This document shows, piece after piece, positions 45,707-55,210 of a DNA stretch of 64,000 bases (positions within the stretch are counted from its first letter, which is position 1; every line of letters begins with the position of its first letter). A model generated the notes under the pieces. It had not been told where the DNA came from and ran no database searches. It worked only from the letters and a program-made list of their open reading frames with translations. Where the stretch lies: the NCBI RefSeq assembly GCF_008124765.1, contig NZ_VNHS01000003.1, positions 558,001 through 622,000 on the forward strand. The letters run 5' to 3'. This DNA comes from Paenibacillus methanolicus. Its GTDB lineage: Bacteria; Bacillota; Bacilli; Paenibacillales; Paenibacillaceae. A program made the translations under genes and the position numbers.

Positions 45707-46365
45707 TACACCGCCCGCTTGAAGCGCATAAGCGTATAGGTTGCTCGAGGCTCGACTTCGACGACATTGAATTTCTTCGCCAAGTCGATCGTCCGGTAGC
45801 CTTCGCCGTCGACCAGCGTGACATTGTCCGCTCCGCCGATAATGATGGGCAGCTGCATGAGAATGATCTCGTCGACGAGGTCCTGGTCGAAGATATGCCA
45901 GTTCAGATAGCCGCCGCCTTCCACCATGAGACGCTCCATCCCGTATTGTTCTTCCAGCTGGCGATACAGCCCGACGAAATCCACCTTCTCGTAACCGCTG
46001 ATCAGGCAGTCCTTGCCCCTGTTGCGAATCAACTCCATCTTCTCCGGATCTTGGCCATGGACCGTCGTGACGATGATCGTCTTCCCCTCATCGGTCAGCA
46101 CGTTGCTGTCGAGCGAGATGTCCATCGTGGCGGTCGGGATAATCCGAATCGGATTTTTGTTCGTCTCGTAGCGGTTGGTCAGGAACGGATTATCCGTTTG
46201 AATCGTGTTCTTGCCGACCATAATGCCTTGCACGTTTCCCCGGAATTTATGGATAAACTCCATGTCCTCGCTCGAAAAAAGGGTGAACAACTCTTTGCTG
46301 GAGCTGCCTGCGCCGAGCGTCAATTTGCCGTCGATCGAAATTTGGCTGAATACCGTCGTTTTCAT
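45706..46365 (-). CDS. RibD C-terminal / dihydrofolate-reductase-fold protein
   Basis: A protein of 219 aa with the reductase fold of RibD and DHFR. It starts MKTTVFSQISIDGKLTLG and has VQGIMVGKNTIQTDNP, LMVEGGGYLNWHIF and LPIIIGGAD, typical of RibD reductase-domain proteins that bind NADPH. In riboflavin synthesis this domain reduces a ribosyl-amino-uracil. Stand-alone copies like this often have unknown substrates, and no other riboflavin gene is near. ATG with AGGAGGAGG upstream, 14 bp after the GH13-binding-protein fusion gene, and overlapping the HAD gene start. Confidence 0.85.
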   Translation of the reverse strand: MKTTVFSQISIDGKLTLGAGSSSKELFTLFSSEDMEFIHKFRGNVQGIMVGKNTIQTDNPFLTNRYETNKNPIRIIPTATMDISLDSNVLTDEGKTIIVTTVHGQDPEKMELIRNRGKDCLISGYEKVDFVGLYRQLEEQYGMERLMVEGGGYLNWHIFDQDLVDEIILMQLPIIIGGADNVTLVDGEGYRTIDLAKKFNVVEVEPRATYTLMRFKRAV

Positions 46366-46379
46366 TGCGTTTCCTCCTC

Positions 46380-49300
46380 CTATATCCGGCCCGCGGCGGC
46401 AATCTTCTCTTCGAGCTTACTCTCCATTCGCGCGCAAATTTGATCGATTGTATAATCCGGCAATAAATGCAGGCCGAGCTCCATCGCGATCCAGACATAA
46501 ATCATGTGCGGATGAATCGGCATCGGGCGGCACGCATCCAGCAGGGCGATCAGCCGCCGTTTGGACGGGGAACTCGATTCGGCCAGCAGCTTCAGGACCG
46601 ACTGATTGGTCGGAATCCGCTGCACCTTTGCCGCCCATAGAAGCTGGCATTCCTCGCTTAGCATGAAGCGCGTGAACGAGAGGATCTCTTCGGCATATTC
46701 CGATTCCAACGACTGATTCGGGTAGACCAATCCGATCGAGGAAGACATGGAGACCGATTGGCCATCGCCTATGCTCGGCAAGCTGCCGACGCCCAGACGC
46801 TCGCCCATCTTTTTGTCGAGATAGTTGAAAATCCACTCGCCGCAAATGATCGCGCCGATCCGGCCGTCGATGAACTTCTCGAGCAATTCCGTCGAGCCGT
46901 CGAAGTTGGCCAGTATGCCCGCCTCCTGCTTATCGCGGACGAAGGCGAGAGCCTGCTTCATCGCCGGCGTCGACACGGCCGGCGCGCCCTCTACCATCGG
47001 CCAGCCGCCGAAAGCGGACAAGAACGGCACGAACCAGTAAGATTGCTTCAAATCCCCTGCGATCGGCACGATGTCCCGCGCGATCAGACGCTCCGCGGCG
47101 TCTTCAATATCCTTCCAGCTATCCGGAGCCGTCTCATAGACGTCGCGATTGACGAATAGCACAAGATGGTTGCCTTGCAACACCGGCACGCCGTATTGGG
47201 CGCCGTTCCTCCTCATGCTCGCAAGCGTGTCGTCGGCAAGCAGATCAGCAACTACTCCGTCCGGCACCTCGGAATAGGCCCCGATGTCGGCATAGCTCGC
47301 CATATCCGCCGGCACGAACGCCATATGCGGGCCCTCGCCCAATTCCTTCACGTTGCCGAGCCGTTCACCCAGTTCGATAATGTTCATGACCTGCGGCGTC
47401 ACCTGTACGCCGTTACGCTCCGAATACAGCCGGCAGATTTCCTCCAGCACTTCGATCGAGGTATCCCCCGGGCCGTCAAACTCGTGCCAGAGTATCAATT
47501 CCTTCTTGTTGTTCGTCCGTTCTTGCATCGTCCCCATCTCCCCGCGGTTATGTTGGTGTAAGAGCATGCCTTGATACGGCGCCAGCGTCAATCGCGACAC
47601 GGGGGGATCCCCCAAAGTCGAACCAAGGCCGCTGTCGAGCTTGATATCGTAGGCGTCGATGCCCGGCCTTATGGCGGCCAGGTCGACTTGAACCGACGAC
47701 TCTCCGCTTACATTCATGCAGACGAGCGCAGTCTCTTCTCCGTTCTCATAGCCGTAGATCACGACATCCGAAGGCGATTCCGCGATAAAGAACCCCTCGG
47801 GCCGGAGCAGTTCCGGCTTGCTCGATTTGAATTCGCGAAGGTCGGCCAGCAATCGCATCATGTCATGGTTCTCCGTCCAATCGATCGTCATGCGGTTAAA
47901 GAACGCCCGAGGGATATCGGCTCCGTTCGTGTTGTCGCCAAGCCCGCAGTTAAGCGGCTGCTCTTCGTTCACCTCGTAGCCGGTCGTCAAATACGGGATC
48001 GCATGGGGCAGAAACTGGTTGAACACGGCGAGCATGCGCGCCAGCCCGACGCCGCCCCGGCTCGTAATCCGCGGCGTGTCCGCGGTTTCGGCGCAGGCGA
48101 AAATCGGGATGCTCAGCTCGGGAAGCTCCCGCAAATACGACAGCAAGTTGTCCTTCGTCAGATCGGTCATGACGTTCCATCCGCTGCCGAGCATGATGTT
48201 GTAGCCGGTCGCAGCCGCCTTCGCGTGATTCCGGTTGAACAAATCCTCGCTGATTAGAATCGCGTTCGGATTCCGATCCCGAATCGTCTCGAACATCCGC
48301 GTCAGCAGCGGGGTCGGGAGCACATGCCCGATATCGATGCGGAACCCGTCGATGCCGTACGTGTCCAGATTGAACCGGATCGCGTCCAGCAGACGCTCCC
48401 ACAGCTCTTCGTTCGGCCGCTCGCCCGGGTAATAATTGCACTTGATCGTATCGAACAGGACATAGGGCGCCTGACCTTCGCGCAAATAAGGCCGGACCTG
48501 CGGGCATATATCTTCGTACAGCCGCAGGAAGGTGATGTCGGTCCAAATCGGCTGCACGTCGTTGATCCAATCGGAATGCGCCGGCGCGGTCGTTATGCCC
48601 ATCTCCTGCTCGATCAGCGTCAGCAGCTCCTCGCCGGTCTCCTCCGACCGCCGCTTGAGCGCCTCCCACAACTTCGGATTCAGCTGGTTCGGAGGCAGGG
48701 TGAACTTGTCGAGGAATGCCTGTGTATCCTTACTGCGATAGACGGTCTCCAGTTTGTCCGGCGTGCATTCTTCGAAAAATCCGAGCTCCGGGATAGTTGG
48801 AGGCGCGAAGCCTTCAAGCGCTTCGTTTTTGATCCAATACACCCACTCCGGGTTTTCTTTCATTAATTCGCTGTTCTTCGCCGTTACCCGCGGAATGAAA
48901 TCGACGACCGCTTTGATATCGAGCAGATGGCAGGCTTCCACTAGCGCAGCCAACTCGTCGTGCAGCGAGAAATTGTCCATGCCATCCAGCAGCGGATCGT
49001 GCAAATTCGGATCCAGGTCGAACAAGGATTGCACCGCATACGGCGAACCGATGTCGCCCTTCAGGTTCAACAGGCTGTACCGGTTAACCGGCAGCATGTA
49101 CAGGATGTTCACGCCGAAGGTTTTGAGCAGCGGGAGCAGCACGATCAGACGCAGGAAGGTACCGGATTCGATCTCCCCGTCATGGTCGTAATCCCAAGCC
49201 GTCGTGTACCGGACGAGCGAAGAATAGATGACGCTGTTCTGCAGATCGGTTGCCTTGGTCGGCGCGTACCGCTTCGACGTTTCCCGCACATATCGGAAGT

Positions 49301-49472
49301 GGTCGCTAAGAAATCGATAGGGATGGACGAGAATCTCGCCATCCTGCTCCCCGAGAATGGATGGGTATCCGCATTGGTTCCAAACGGAGGGAATCCAGAT
49401 CGGCGCCGCATCCGATCGCGCGCGCGATGCCAAAAAAGCGGTCAAAGCTCCTAGTCGGTTATTGCTCTCCAT
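46380..49472 (-). CDS. GH13 enzyme fused to a solute-binding-protein domain
   Basis: A 1030-aa protein with an unusual design. Residues about 50-640 form a GH13 catalytic barrel with all three acids: Asp in GFRIDIGH, Glu in ILISEDLFNRN and Asp in TENHDMMRLL. Residues about 655-1030 have the type 1 solute-binding fold of sugar ABC importers (KELILWHEFDG, then GNHLVLFVNRDVYE, RIGAIICGEWIFNYL, FTRFMLSEECQ). There is no signal peptide or lipobox, so both halves should be cytoplasmic. An internal ATG at 47528 in the linker has GGGGAG upstream, so the binding-protein half could also be made alone. The ATG at 49472 was preferred (GGAAGGAG upstream) to one at 49502. It lies in an operon with a GH13_20 enzyme and a dehydrogenase. 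Confidence 0.88.
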   Translation of the reverse strand: MESNNRLGALTAFLASRARSDAAPIWIPSVWNQCGYPSILGEQDGEILVHPYRFLSDHFRYVRETSKRYAPTKATDLQNSVIYSSLVRYTTAWDYDHDGEIESGTFLRLIVLLPLLKTFGVNILYMLPVNRYSLLNLKGDIGSPYAVQSLFDLDPNLHDPLLDGMDNFSLHDELAALVEACHLLDIKAVVDFIPRVTAKNSELMKENPEWVYWIKNEALEGFAPPTIPELGFFEECTPDKLETVYRSKDTQAFLDKFTLPPNQLNPKLWEALKRRSEETGEELLTLIEQEMGITTAPAHSDWINDVQPIWTDITFLRLYEDICPQVRPYLREGQAPYVLFDTIKCNYYPGERPNEELWERLLDAIRFNLDTYGIDGFRIDIGHVLPTPLLTRMFETIRDRNPNAILISEDLFNRNHAKAAATGYNIMLGSGWNVMTDLTKDNLLSYLRELPELSIPIFACAETADTPRITSRGGVGLARMLAVFNQFLPHAIPYLTTGYEVNEEQPLNCGLGDNTNGADIPRAFFNRMTIDWTENHDMMRLLADLREFKSSKPELLRPEGFFIAESPSDVVIYGYENGEETALVCMNVSGESSVQVDLAAIRPGIDAYDIKLDSGLGSTLGDPPVSRLTLAPYQGMLLHQHNRGEMGTMQERTNNKKELILWHEFDGPGDTSIEVLEEICRLYSERNGVQVTPQVMNIIELGERLGNVKELGEGPHMAFVPADMASYADIGAYSEVPDGVVADLLADDTLASMRRNGAQYGVPVLQGNHLVLFVNRDVYETAPDSWKDIEDAAERLIARDIVPIAGDLKQSYWFVPFLSAFGGWPMVEGAPAVSTPAMKQALAFVRDKQEAGILANFDGSTELLEKFIDGRIGAIICGEWIFNYLDKKMGERLGVGSLPSIGDGQSVSMSSSIGLVYPNQSLESEYAEEILSFTRFMLSEECQLLWAAKVQRIPTNQSVLKLLAESSSPSKRRLIALLDACRPMPIHPHMIYVWIAMELGLHLLPDYTIDQICARMESKLEEKIAAAGRI

Positions 49473-49542
49473 CGTAAGACTAGCTCCTTCCAAGTCGTTC
49501 ATCTCTTTTTAAAGTTCCCGGTTCTAGGCGTCTTCCCGGTCT

Positions 49543-50583
49543 TCAAGGTACCAGCACGGTCTTGACGGACTCGTTGCTCACCTTTAACAAGGTGTCGAGT
49601 TCGTAGCCGAGCAGTTCATGGACGGCGTCCGCGTAGTCCGCGAGCTTGTAGGTCTTCGTAACCAGGCGGCTCAGCTCCGGGTGATCCGTCGCAAAGCGCA
49701 GCGCCTCTTCGAACGTATGGCGATATTCTCCTGCCCCGATTAGTTTGACGGCGCGCTGAATATAGCTTGTCGGCGCGATCGTATGCCGATAACCGCCGTT
49801 AATGCCGAACGGTATGATCGTGCCGCCCCGGTCGACCCAACGCTCGGCGACTTCCAGCTGCGTGCCGACCGTATCGATGACGACCTTGAACTTGCCCCCG
49901 GGAACAAGCTTCGACGCAGCCTCTTCGGTTAATTCCTCCGGAAGGAACGCGCGGTCGGACAGCTCGCGGGCGAACGACAATCGATACGGATTCACCTCGG
50001 TCGCGGCGGTGAATCCCGCTCTTGTCTGACTGACCATTTGGCACAGCAGTCCCATCGGTCCCGATCCGAGGATAAGGACCGAGTCTTTGCGCGTGATTTT
50101 CGCGACGTTGAAATTATGGAGCACGCATGCCAGCGGTTCGATCAGCACGGCGGCCTCCATGCCAAGCCGCTCCGGCAAGCGGTGAACAAACCGCTGATTC
50201 GTCACCAGGTACGGCGCGAACGTGCCGTGCGCGTTGATGCCCGCGATGCGCATCCCGTTCCCGTCCGCTCCCTCGCACAAATGCGGATTGTCATCCCGGC
50301 AATAGCGGCACCTGCCGCAGCTTTCGTTCGGATCGATCACGACCCGGTCGCCAAGTTCGACGCGATCGACGCGCCCTCCGACCGCTACGACGACGCCAAC
50401 CGCCTCGTGACCGCGTATGACCCCGTGAGCGCCTTCTTCCTTGCCGGTAATAACGGCCAGATCAGTGCCGCATATGCCGGTCAGCTCGATGCGAACCTTC
50501 ACGTCGTCCGGCGCGACCAGCTGCGGCTCTTCGATTTCAGATAACTCCAACCGGTTTCTTGCGCTCCATACTAACGCTTGCAT
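49543..50583 (-). CDS. Zinc-dependent medium-chain alcohol/polyol dehydrogenase
   Basis: An NAD(P)-dependent dehydrogenase of 346 aa. The catalytic zinc site is GICGTDLA and GHEAVGVV; the structural zinc has four cysteines in CGRCRYCRDDNPHLC; the nucleotide fold is LILGSGPMGLL. The family includes threonine, sorbitol and glucose-type dehydrogenases; the substrate cannot be fixed, though the operon suggests a sugar. The ATG at 50583 (or 50586) has GGGGG just upstream and lies inside the end of the GH13 gene before it, a 47-bp overlap in another frame, so the two are probably translated together. Confidence 0.9.
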   Translation of the reverse strand: MQALVWSARNRLELSEIEEPQLVAPDDVKVRIELTGICGTDLAVITGKEEGAHGVIRGHEAVGVVVAVGGRVDRVELGDRVVIDPNESCGRCRYCRDDNPHLCEGADGNGMRIAGINAHGTFAPYLVTNQRFVHRLPERLGMEAAVLIEPLACVLHNFNVAKITRKDSVLILGSGPMGLLCQMVSQTRAGFTAATEVNPYRLSFARELSDRAFLPEELTEEAASKLVPGGKFKVVIDTVGTQLEVAERWVDRGGTIIPFGINGGYRHTIAPTSYIQRAVKLIGAGEYRHTFEEALRFATDHPELSRLVTKTYKLADYADAVHELLGYELDTLLKVSNESVKTVLVP

Positions 50584-52336
50584 CATATACCCCCGCTTGT
50601 TTGAAAATTCGAAACCCATACGGCGGAAGCAGGAACCAGCCATCGCTCTTATCGCCCGCTGCCGCTTCTTCATGCCACGCATCGCGCCATGATCCGTCAA
50701 ATGGCGGAAGCTCGATCGTCCGCGCCTCGGCGCTCGCGTTCATCAGCACAATGATTCGCTCCTCCTCGTTCGAACGCTCGTAAACGAGCGTCCTGGCGCC
50801 CGATTCCGCCTGGAGGAAACGGAATCCGCCTTCCCTAAGCGCGCGGCTGGAACGTCTTAGCCTCGTCGCCTGCCGATAGAAGGCCAGCAGATCGAGATCC
50901 TGTTTGTCTGGATCCCACTCCATGCATTTGCGATTGTCCGGGTCCCCGCCGCCCGTCAATCCAACTTCGTCGCCGTAATAAATGCACGGCGTGCCCGGAT
51001 ACGTGAACTGGAAGATAACGGCCAGCTTCATTCGCTCCTTGTCGTTATGGCATAGCGTTAACAAGCGGGGGGTATCGTGGCTGTCCAGCAGATTGAAGGC
51101 GATCTCGCTCACCTTGCTTGGGTACATCGCCAGCTGGTTGCCGATGCAATTCGCGAATTGTGCCGCATGGAAGACGTCCTTCACGAAAAATTTCATGGCG
51201 AAATCCGTGACCGCATAATTCATCACCGCATCGAGTTGGTCGCCATGAAGCCAAGGCATCGCGTCGTGCATAATTTCCCCCAGGATGTAGGCGTCCGGCT
51301 TCAGCGACTTGACTGCTTCGCGGAACTTGCGCCAGAACGCATGGTCCACTTCGTTGGCGACGTCGAGCCGGAAGCCGTCGATGTCCGTTTCCCGAATCCA
51401 GTAACGGGCCACCTCGAGCAGATAATCGCGCACCTTTGGATTGGCGGTGTTGAACTTCGGCATATGCGGCTCGAATCCGAACGTTTCGTACGTCGTCGAA
51501 CCGTCCGCCATCGCCTGCATCGGCCACTCGCGAACGAGGAACCAATCGGCGTATGGCGACGATGCTCCGTTGTCGATCGCATCGCGGAACGGCGGGAAAT
51601 ATTCACCCGCATGGTTGAAAACGGCATCCAATAATACGCGTATGCCTCTTCGGTGACAAGCCTCCACGAGCTGCCGCAGCGCTTCCTTGCTGCCGAAATG
51701 GCGATCGACCACGAAATAATCGGTCGTATCGTACTTGTGGTAGGACCTGGCTTGGAACAGCGGATTAAAATAAATCGCGTTCACGCCGAGCGCCTCCAAA
51801 TAGTCGAGCTTGTCGATGACCCCTTGCAGATCGCCGCCGAAATAGTTCTCCCGGGTCGGCTTCCCGCCCCATGCCTCGACCTCTTCCGGGTCGTTCGCCG
51901 TATCCCCATTCGCGAAGCGGTCGGGGAAAATTTGATAGAACACGGCTTCCTTCACCCAGCTTGGCGGCTCGTACAGATCGGCGTTGCCGACGTACGGATA
52001 CTCAAAGTTGCCGAATTCGCCCTCGCTCGACTGAGGCGCATCCCATCGCTCCGCATACCAGTGACGCTCCTCGCCAGATTGCACCTCGAAGCGATAGCTG
52101 AGCCGGCCGAATGGCGGCAGAACCGGCGCTTCCCAATAATCGAACCGCTCATCCGTAATCCGCTTCTCCATCGTTGCCCGGCATTCCGTTCGATGCCAGT
52201 CGTATTTGTCGCCATACACGATCGTCACGGCATCCGCATCGTCCCGCTTCGTCCGCATACGCACCCGGACGGCGCCCGAGCCGTCCGGGAAAGCCCAACT
52301 TCCTTTCGCCCGATGGTAGTAAGCCTCGACTAACAT
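50537..52336 (-). CDS. GH13_20 neopullulanase / cyclomaltodextrinase-type enzyme
   Basis: A cytoplasmic GH13 enzyme of 599 aa. The N-terminal CBM34-like domain starts MLVEAYYHRAKGSWAFPDG. The barrel begins at VFYQIFPDRFANGD; the nucleophile is in [12 protein letters not shown], the acid in [12 protein letters not shown] and the third acid in LDSHDTPRL. It is similar over its whole length to the enzyme at 41666-43417, so the two are duplicates. No signal peptide. The start was set at the ATG with AAAGGAGG upstream. It heads a six-gene operon (dehydrogenase, GH13-binding-protein fusion, RibD-like, HAD, MATE) behind attenuator copy B. Confidence 0.92.
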   Translation of the reverse strand: MLVEAYYHRAKGSWAFPDGSGAVRVRMRTKRDDADAVTIVYGDKYDWHRTECRATMEKRITDERFDYWEAPVLPPFGRLSYRFEVQSGEERHWYAERWDAPQSSEGEFGNFEYPYVGNADLYEPPSWVKEAVFYQIFPDRFANGDTANDPEEVEAWGGKPTRENYFGGDLQGVIDKLDYLEALGVNAIYFNPLFQARSYHKYDTTDYFVVDRHFGSKEALRQLVEACHRRGIRVLLDAVFNHAGEYFPPFRDAIDNGASSPYADWFLVREWPMQAMADGSTTYETFGFEPHMPKFNTANPKVRDYLLEVARYWIRETDIDGFRLDVANEVDHAFWRKFREAVKSLKPDAYILGEIMHDAMPWLHGDQLDAVMNYAVTDFAMKFFVKDVFHAAQFANCIGNQLAMYPSKVSEIAFNLLDSHDTPRLLTLCHNDKERMKLAVIFQFTYPGTPCIYYGDEVGLTGGGDPDNRKCMEWDPDKQDLDLLAFYRQATRLRRSSRALREGGFRFLQAESGARTLVYERSNEEERIIVLMNASAEARTIELPPFDGSWRDAWHEEAAAGDKSDGWFLLPPYGFRIFKQAGVYDASVSMERKKPVGVI

Positions 52337-52395
52337 GCCCTTACCTCCTTTAAGATCTGAATGTCCGAACCTTCCGCCATGCTCCAAGGAACGCG

Positions 52396-52456
52396 AAAAA
52401 AGACACAACCTGCGTAATTACGCGAGGTTGTGCCTTTTTGCAAAGGTAACATAGCC
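52396..52456 (-). ncRNA. Leader RNA with attenuator terminator (copy B)
   Basis: On the minus strand GGCTATGTTACC (52456-52445) is followed by CAAAAAGG and a terminator: arms 52425-52434 and 52402-52411 (GGCACAACCT with AGGTTGTGTC, one G-U pair), an inner GCGTAATTACGC palindrome, then six T. It precedes the six-gene GH13 operon by about 60 nt. Closely similar to copy A. Confidence 0.75.
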
Positions 52457-52601
52457 TTCAGATTCGAGTATAGTATTGTGCGGATCTAGATGACTGAAAA
52501 TTACTATGGACGAAACTTTATCATATTGAATTTGTCCTTGTAAAGCCGATTTTTGTCGACAAACAGATTAATTTTTTGTGGAAATTAGACAGTTATAGTA
52601 G

Positions 52602-52615
52602 AGAAAGCGCATCCA
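52602..52615. promoter_or_regulatory. cre-like site upstream of CGTase promoter
   Basis: AGAAAGCGCATCCA differs at one position from the loose cre pattern TGNNANCGNNNNCA. It lies 10 bp upstream of the -35. Confidence 0.35.
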
Positions 52616-52624
52616 AAATAGGTG

Positions 52625-52654
52625 TTGACAAATTTACCCTCCGTCGCCTAAACT
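52625..52654 (+). promoter_or_regulatory. Promoter of the CGTase gene
   Basis: A consensus TTGACA (52625-52630), an 18-nt spacer and TAAACT (52649-52654). Transcription would start near 52660, just before the conserved leader segment. Confidence 0.75.
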
Positions 52655-52673
52655 CAGAAACAGGAAACTTGAG

Positions 52674-52747
52674 GGCGATGATTTTTAGACCAGCCGGTTT
52701 AAAACAACCCCGTTCATCTCACATGAGATAAACGCGGGTTGTTTTTT
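52674..52747 (+). ncRNA. Leader RNA with attenuator terminator (copy C)
   Basis: GGCGATG (52674-52680), then ACC at 52689-52691 and a long hairpin: arm 52703-52714 pairs with 52731-52743 (one bulge), with an inner ATCTCA/TGAGAT stem, followed by a T-run. The terminator stem contains the same ACAACC/GGTTGT core as copies A and B but the sequence between differs more. It lies about 115 nt before the CGTase start. Confidence 0.65.
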
Positions 52748-52862
52748 GTTTCCCAGAAAACGGAGATAGGAGATGAGGCCCCGATTGTAGCGATTCAGTA
52801 CGTCCATACAATCCGAATTTTGTTTGCGGAACCTAATTCATAACTCAAACGGAGGTTATTTC

Positions 52863-55007
52863 GTGAAGAAAACAGTATTGAAGCTTACTTCAACCCTTAC
52901 TTTATCCATGGCGGTGGCGATCAGCGCGATTCCGTTAGCAACGGCGGCTCCGGACACATCCGTACAGAACAAGCAGAACTTCAGTTCGGACGTTATCTAT
53001 CAAATCGTGACGGACCGGTTCCTTGACGGGAACGCCTCCAACAATCCGACAGGCGCGGCTTACGACGCGACATGTTCCAACATGAAGCTGTATTGCGGCG
53101 GCGACTGGCAGGGCATCGTCAATAAAATCAACGACGACTACTTCTCCAATATGGGCGTAACCGCGCTGTGGATCTCGCAGCCGGTGGAGAATATCTTCGC
53201 GGTCGTGAATTACTCCGGCGTCAACATCACGTCCTACCATGGCTATTGGGCACGCGATTATAAGAAGACGAATCCGGCGTTCGGCAGCATGGCCGATTTC
53301 GAGAATCTGATTGCGGCGGCCCATGCGAAAGGCATTAAGGTCGTCATCGACTTCGCGCCGAACCATACCTCTCCGGCGATGGAGACGAATACGGCATTCG
53401 CCGACAACGGACGGCTGTACAACAACGGCGCGCTCATCGGCGGTTATACGAACGATACGGCCGGCTACTTCCACCACAACGGCGGCACCAACTTCTCCTC
53501 GCTGGAGAACGGCATCTATAAGAACATGTACGATCTTGCCGACTTCAACCTGCAAAACCCGACGATCGACGGTTACATGAAAGATGCGATCAAACTTTGG
53601 CTGGACAAAGGCATTGACGGCATCCGCGTCGACGCGGTCAAGCATATGCCTCTCGGCTGGCAGAAGAACTGGATGGCCGCCATCAATGATTACAAACCGG
53701 TGTTCACGTTCGGCGAATGGTTCCTCGGCGCCAACGAAGTCGATGCCGCGAACCATCAGTTCGCCAACGAAAGCGGCATGAGCTTGCTCGACTTCCGCTT
53801 CGGCCAGAAGGTCCGCCAAGTATTCCGCGACGGCTCGGACACCATGTACGGCCTTGACTCGATGATCTCCGGCACGCAAACGGCCTATGAAGAAGTAAAC
53901 GACCAAGTGACGTTCATCGATAACCACGACATGGACCGGTTCCAAGTCGATGGCGCGAACGGCCGCAAGCTGGAACAAGCCATTGCCTTTACGCTCACTT
54001 CCCGCGGCGTACCCGCCATCTACTACGGCACCGAGCAATACATGACCGGCAACGGCGACCCGAACAACCGTAAGCGCATGACGTCCTTCTCGACAACGAC
54101 GACGGCTTACAACGTCATCAAGAAGCTGGCTCCGCTGCGCAAGTCGAACCCGGCGATCGCGTACGGCACAACCCAGCAAAAGTGGATCAACAATGACGTC
54201 TATGTTTACGAGCGTAAATTCGGCAACAATGTCGCCGTCGTCGCGATAAACCGCAATTCGACTACGGCGGCATCCATCGCCGGACTCACGACGTCCCTGC
54301 CGGCCGGCACTTACGCGGATGCGCTCGGCGGCACGCTGAATGGCAACTCGCTGACGGTAGGCAGCGGCGGCGCGGCTTCCACGTTCAACTTGGCGGCAGG
54401 CGGCGTAGCGGTATGGCAGTACACGGCCGCGGCAACGACGCCGACAATCGGTCACGTCGGTCCGATGATGGCGAAAGCCGGCAATACGATTACGATTGAC
54501 GGCCGCGGCTTCGGCGCGACCAAAGGCACGGTATACTTCGGCACGACGGCCGTTACCGGCGCAAACATCACGTCATGGGAAGACACGCAAATTCAAGCCG
54601 TCGTCCCGGCCGTCGCAGCAGGTAAATACGCGGTGAAAGTTCGCACTTCCTCAGCGGTCGACAGCAACGTGGTCAACAATGTCGACGTGTTGACAGGCCA
54701 GCAAGTGAGCGTCCGGTTTATCGTTAATAACGCGACAACCAACCTGGGCGAAAATCTGTACCTCGTCGGCAGCGTCAGCGAGCTGGGCAACTGGGATGCG
54801 GCGAAAGCGATCGGACCGATGTTCAACCAAATCATCACGTCCTATCCGACGTGGTACTACGACGTCAGCGTACCGGCAGGCACCGCGATTCAATTCAAAT
54901 TCATCAAGAAGAACGGCTCCACCGTTACATGGGAGAGCGGCGCGAATCACACGTTCACGACGCCGACCAGCGGTACCGGGACGACGATCGTCAACTGGCA
55001 GCCGTAA
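52863..55007 (+). CDS. cgt: Cyclodextrin glucanotransferase (CGTase)
   Basis: A secreted starch-converting enzyme of 714 aa, the usual CGTase length. After a signal peptide (1-27, ending PLATA) come domains A/B ([16 protein letters not shown] onward), C, an IPT/TIG domain D ([20 protein letters not shown]) and a C-terminal CBM20 starch-binding domain E ([29 protein letters not shown]). Catalytic residues: Asp in [10 protein letters not shown], Glu in FTFGEWFLG, Asp in FIDNHDM. It closely resembles Bacillus circulans-type CGTases throughout. It turns starch into cyclodextrins outside the cell, which the two cytoplasmic GH13_20 enzymes could open after uptake. GTG start with GGAGG 7 nt upstream. 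Confidence 0.96.
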   Translation: MKKTVLKLTSTLTLSMAVAISAIPLATAAPDTSVQNKQNFSSDVIYQIVTDRFLDGNASNNPTGAAYDATCSNMKLYCGGDWQGIVNKINDDYFSNMGVTALWISQPVENIFAVVNYSGVNITSYHGYWARDYKKTNPAFGSMADFENLIAAAHAKGIKVVIDFAPNHTSPAMETNTAFADNGRLYNNGALIGGYTNDTAGYFHHNGGTNFSSLENGIYKNMYDLADFNLQNPTIDGYMKDAIKLWLDKGIDGIRVDAVKHMPLGWQKNWMAAINDYKPVFTFGEWFLGANEVDAANHQFANESGMSLLDFRFGQKVRQVFRDGSDTMYGLDSMISGTQTAYEEVNDQVTFIDNHDMDRFQVDGANGRKLEQAIAFTLTSRGVPAIYYGTEQYMTGNGDPNNRKRMTSFSTTTTAYNVIKKLAPLRKSNPAIAYGTTQQKWINNDVYVYERKFGNNVAVVAINRNSTTAASIAGLTTSLPAGTYADALGGTLNGNSLTVGSGGAASTFNLAAGGVAVWQYTAAATTPTIGHVGPMMAKAGNTITIDGRGFGATKGTVYFGTTAVTGANITSWEDTQIQAVVPAVAAGKYAVKVRTSSAVDSNVVNNVDVLTGQQVSVRFIVNNATTNLGENLYLVGSVSELGNWDAAKAIGPMFNQIITSYPTWYYDVSVPAGTAIQFKFIKKNGSTVTWESGANHTFTTPTSGTGTTIVNWQP

Positions 55008-55044
55008 GCTGTTGATGGCACCGAATCCTATTAAATAGAAGCAG

Positions 55045-55073
55045 GCCGTTCATCCGAAGCGATGAGCGGCTTT
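55045..55073 (+). terminator. Terminator of CGTase gene
   Basis: A 10-bp stem (55045-55054 with 55061-55070, one G-U pair) followed by TTTCTGCTT. Confidence 0.75.
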
Positions 55074-55140
55074 CTGCTTATCCGTGAAACCCGACAATTC
55101 CCATTGCGCGATGTAGGTCCCGGCCAATTGTTCAAGCGCA

Positions 55141-55177
55141 AAGAAGCCGCCGCGAACGTGAAGTCGGGCAGCTTCTT
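55141..55177 (-). terminator. Terminator of the xylan operon
   Basis: On the minus strand GAAGCTGCCCGA pairs with TCGCGGCGGCTTC (one bulge), followed by TTTGCG. It lies about 35 nt after the GH10 stop. The same stem sequence follows the MCP gene at 24755-24794. Confidence 0.7.
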
Positions 55178-55210
55178 CGTCTAGCTATTCATCGCGTTAT
55201 CTCATCTGCG

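Larger units (their letters stand above)
52337..52862. other. Divergent control region between GH13 operon and CGTase
   Basis: About 525 bp without a gene. It holds attenuator leader B (minus strand), AT-rich promoter DNA around 52470-52600, a cre-like site, the CGTase promoter and attenuator leader C (plus strand). These are listed separately. Confidence 0.8.

Noticed and set aside
52935..54455. 506-codon open frame antisense to the CGTase gene
   Set aside because: The plus-strand frame is an unmistakable CGTase; the antisense frame is a by-product of codon bias in GC-rich DNA.
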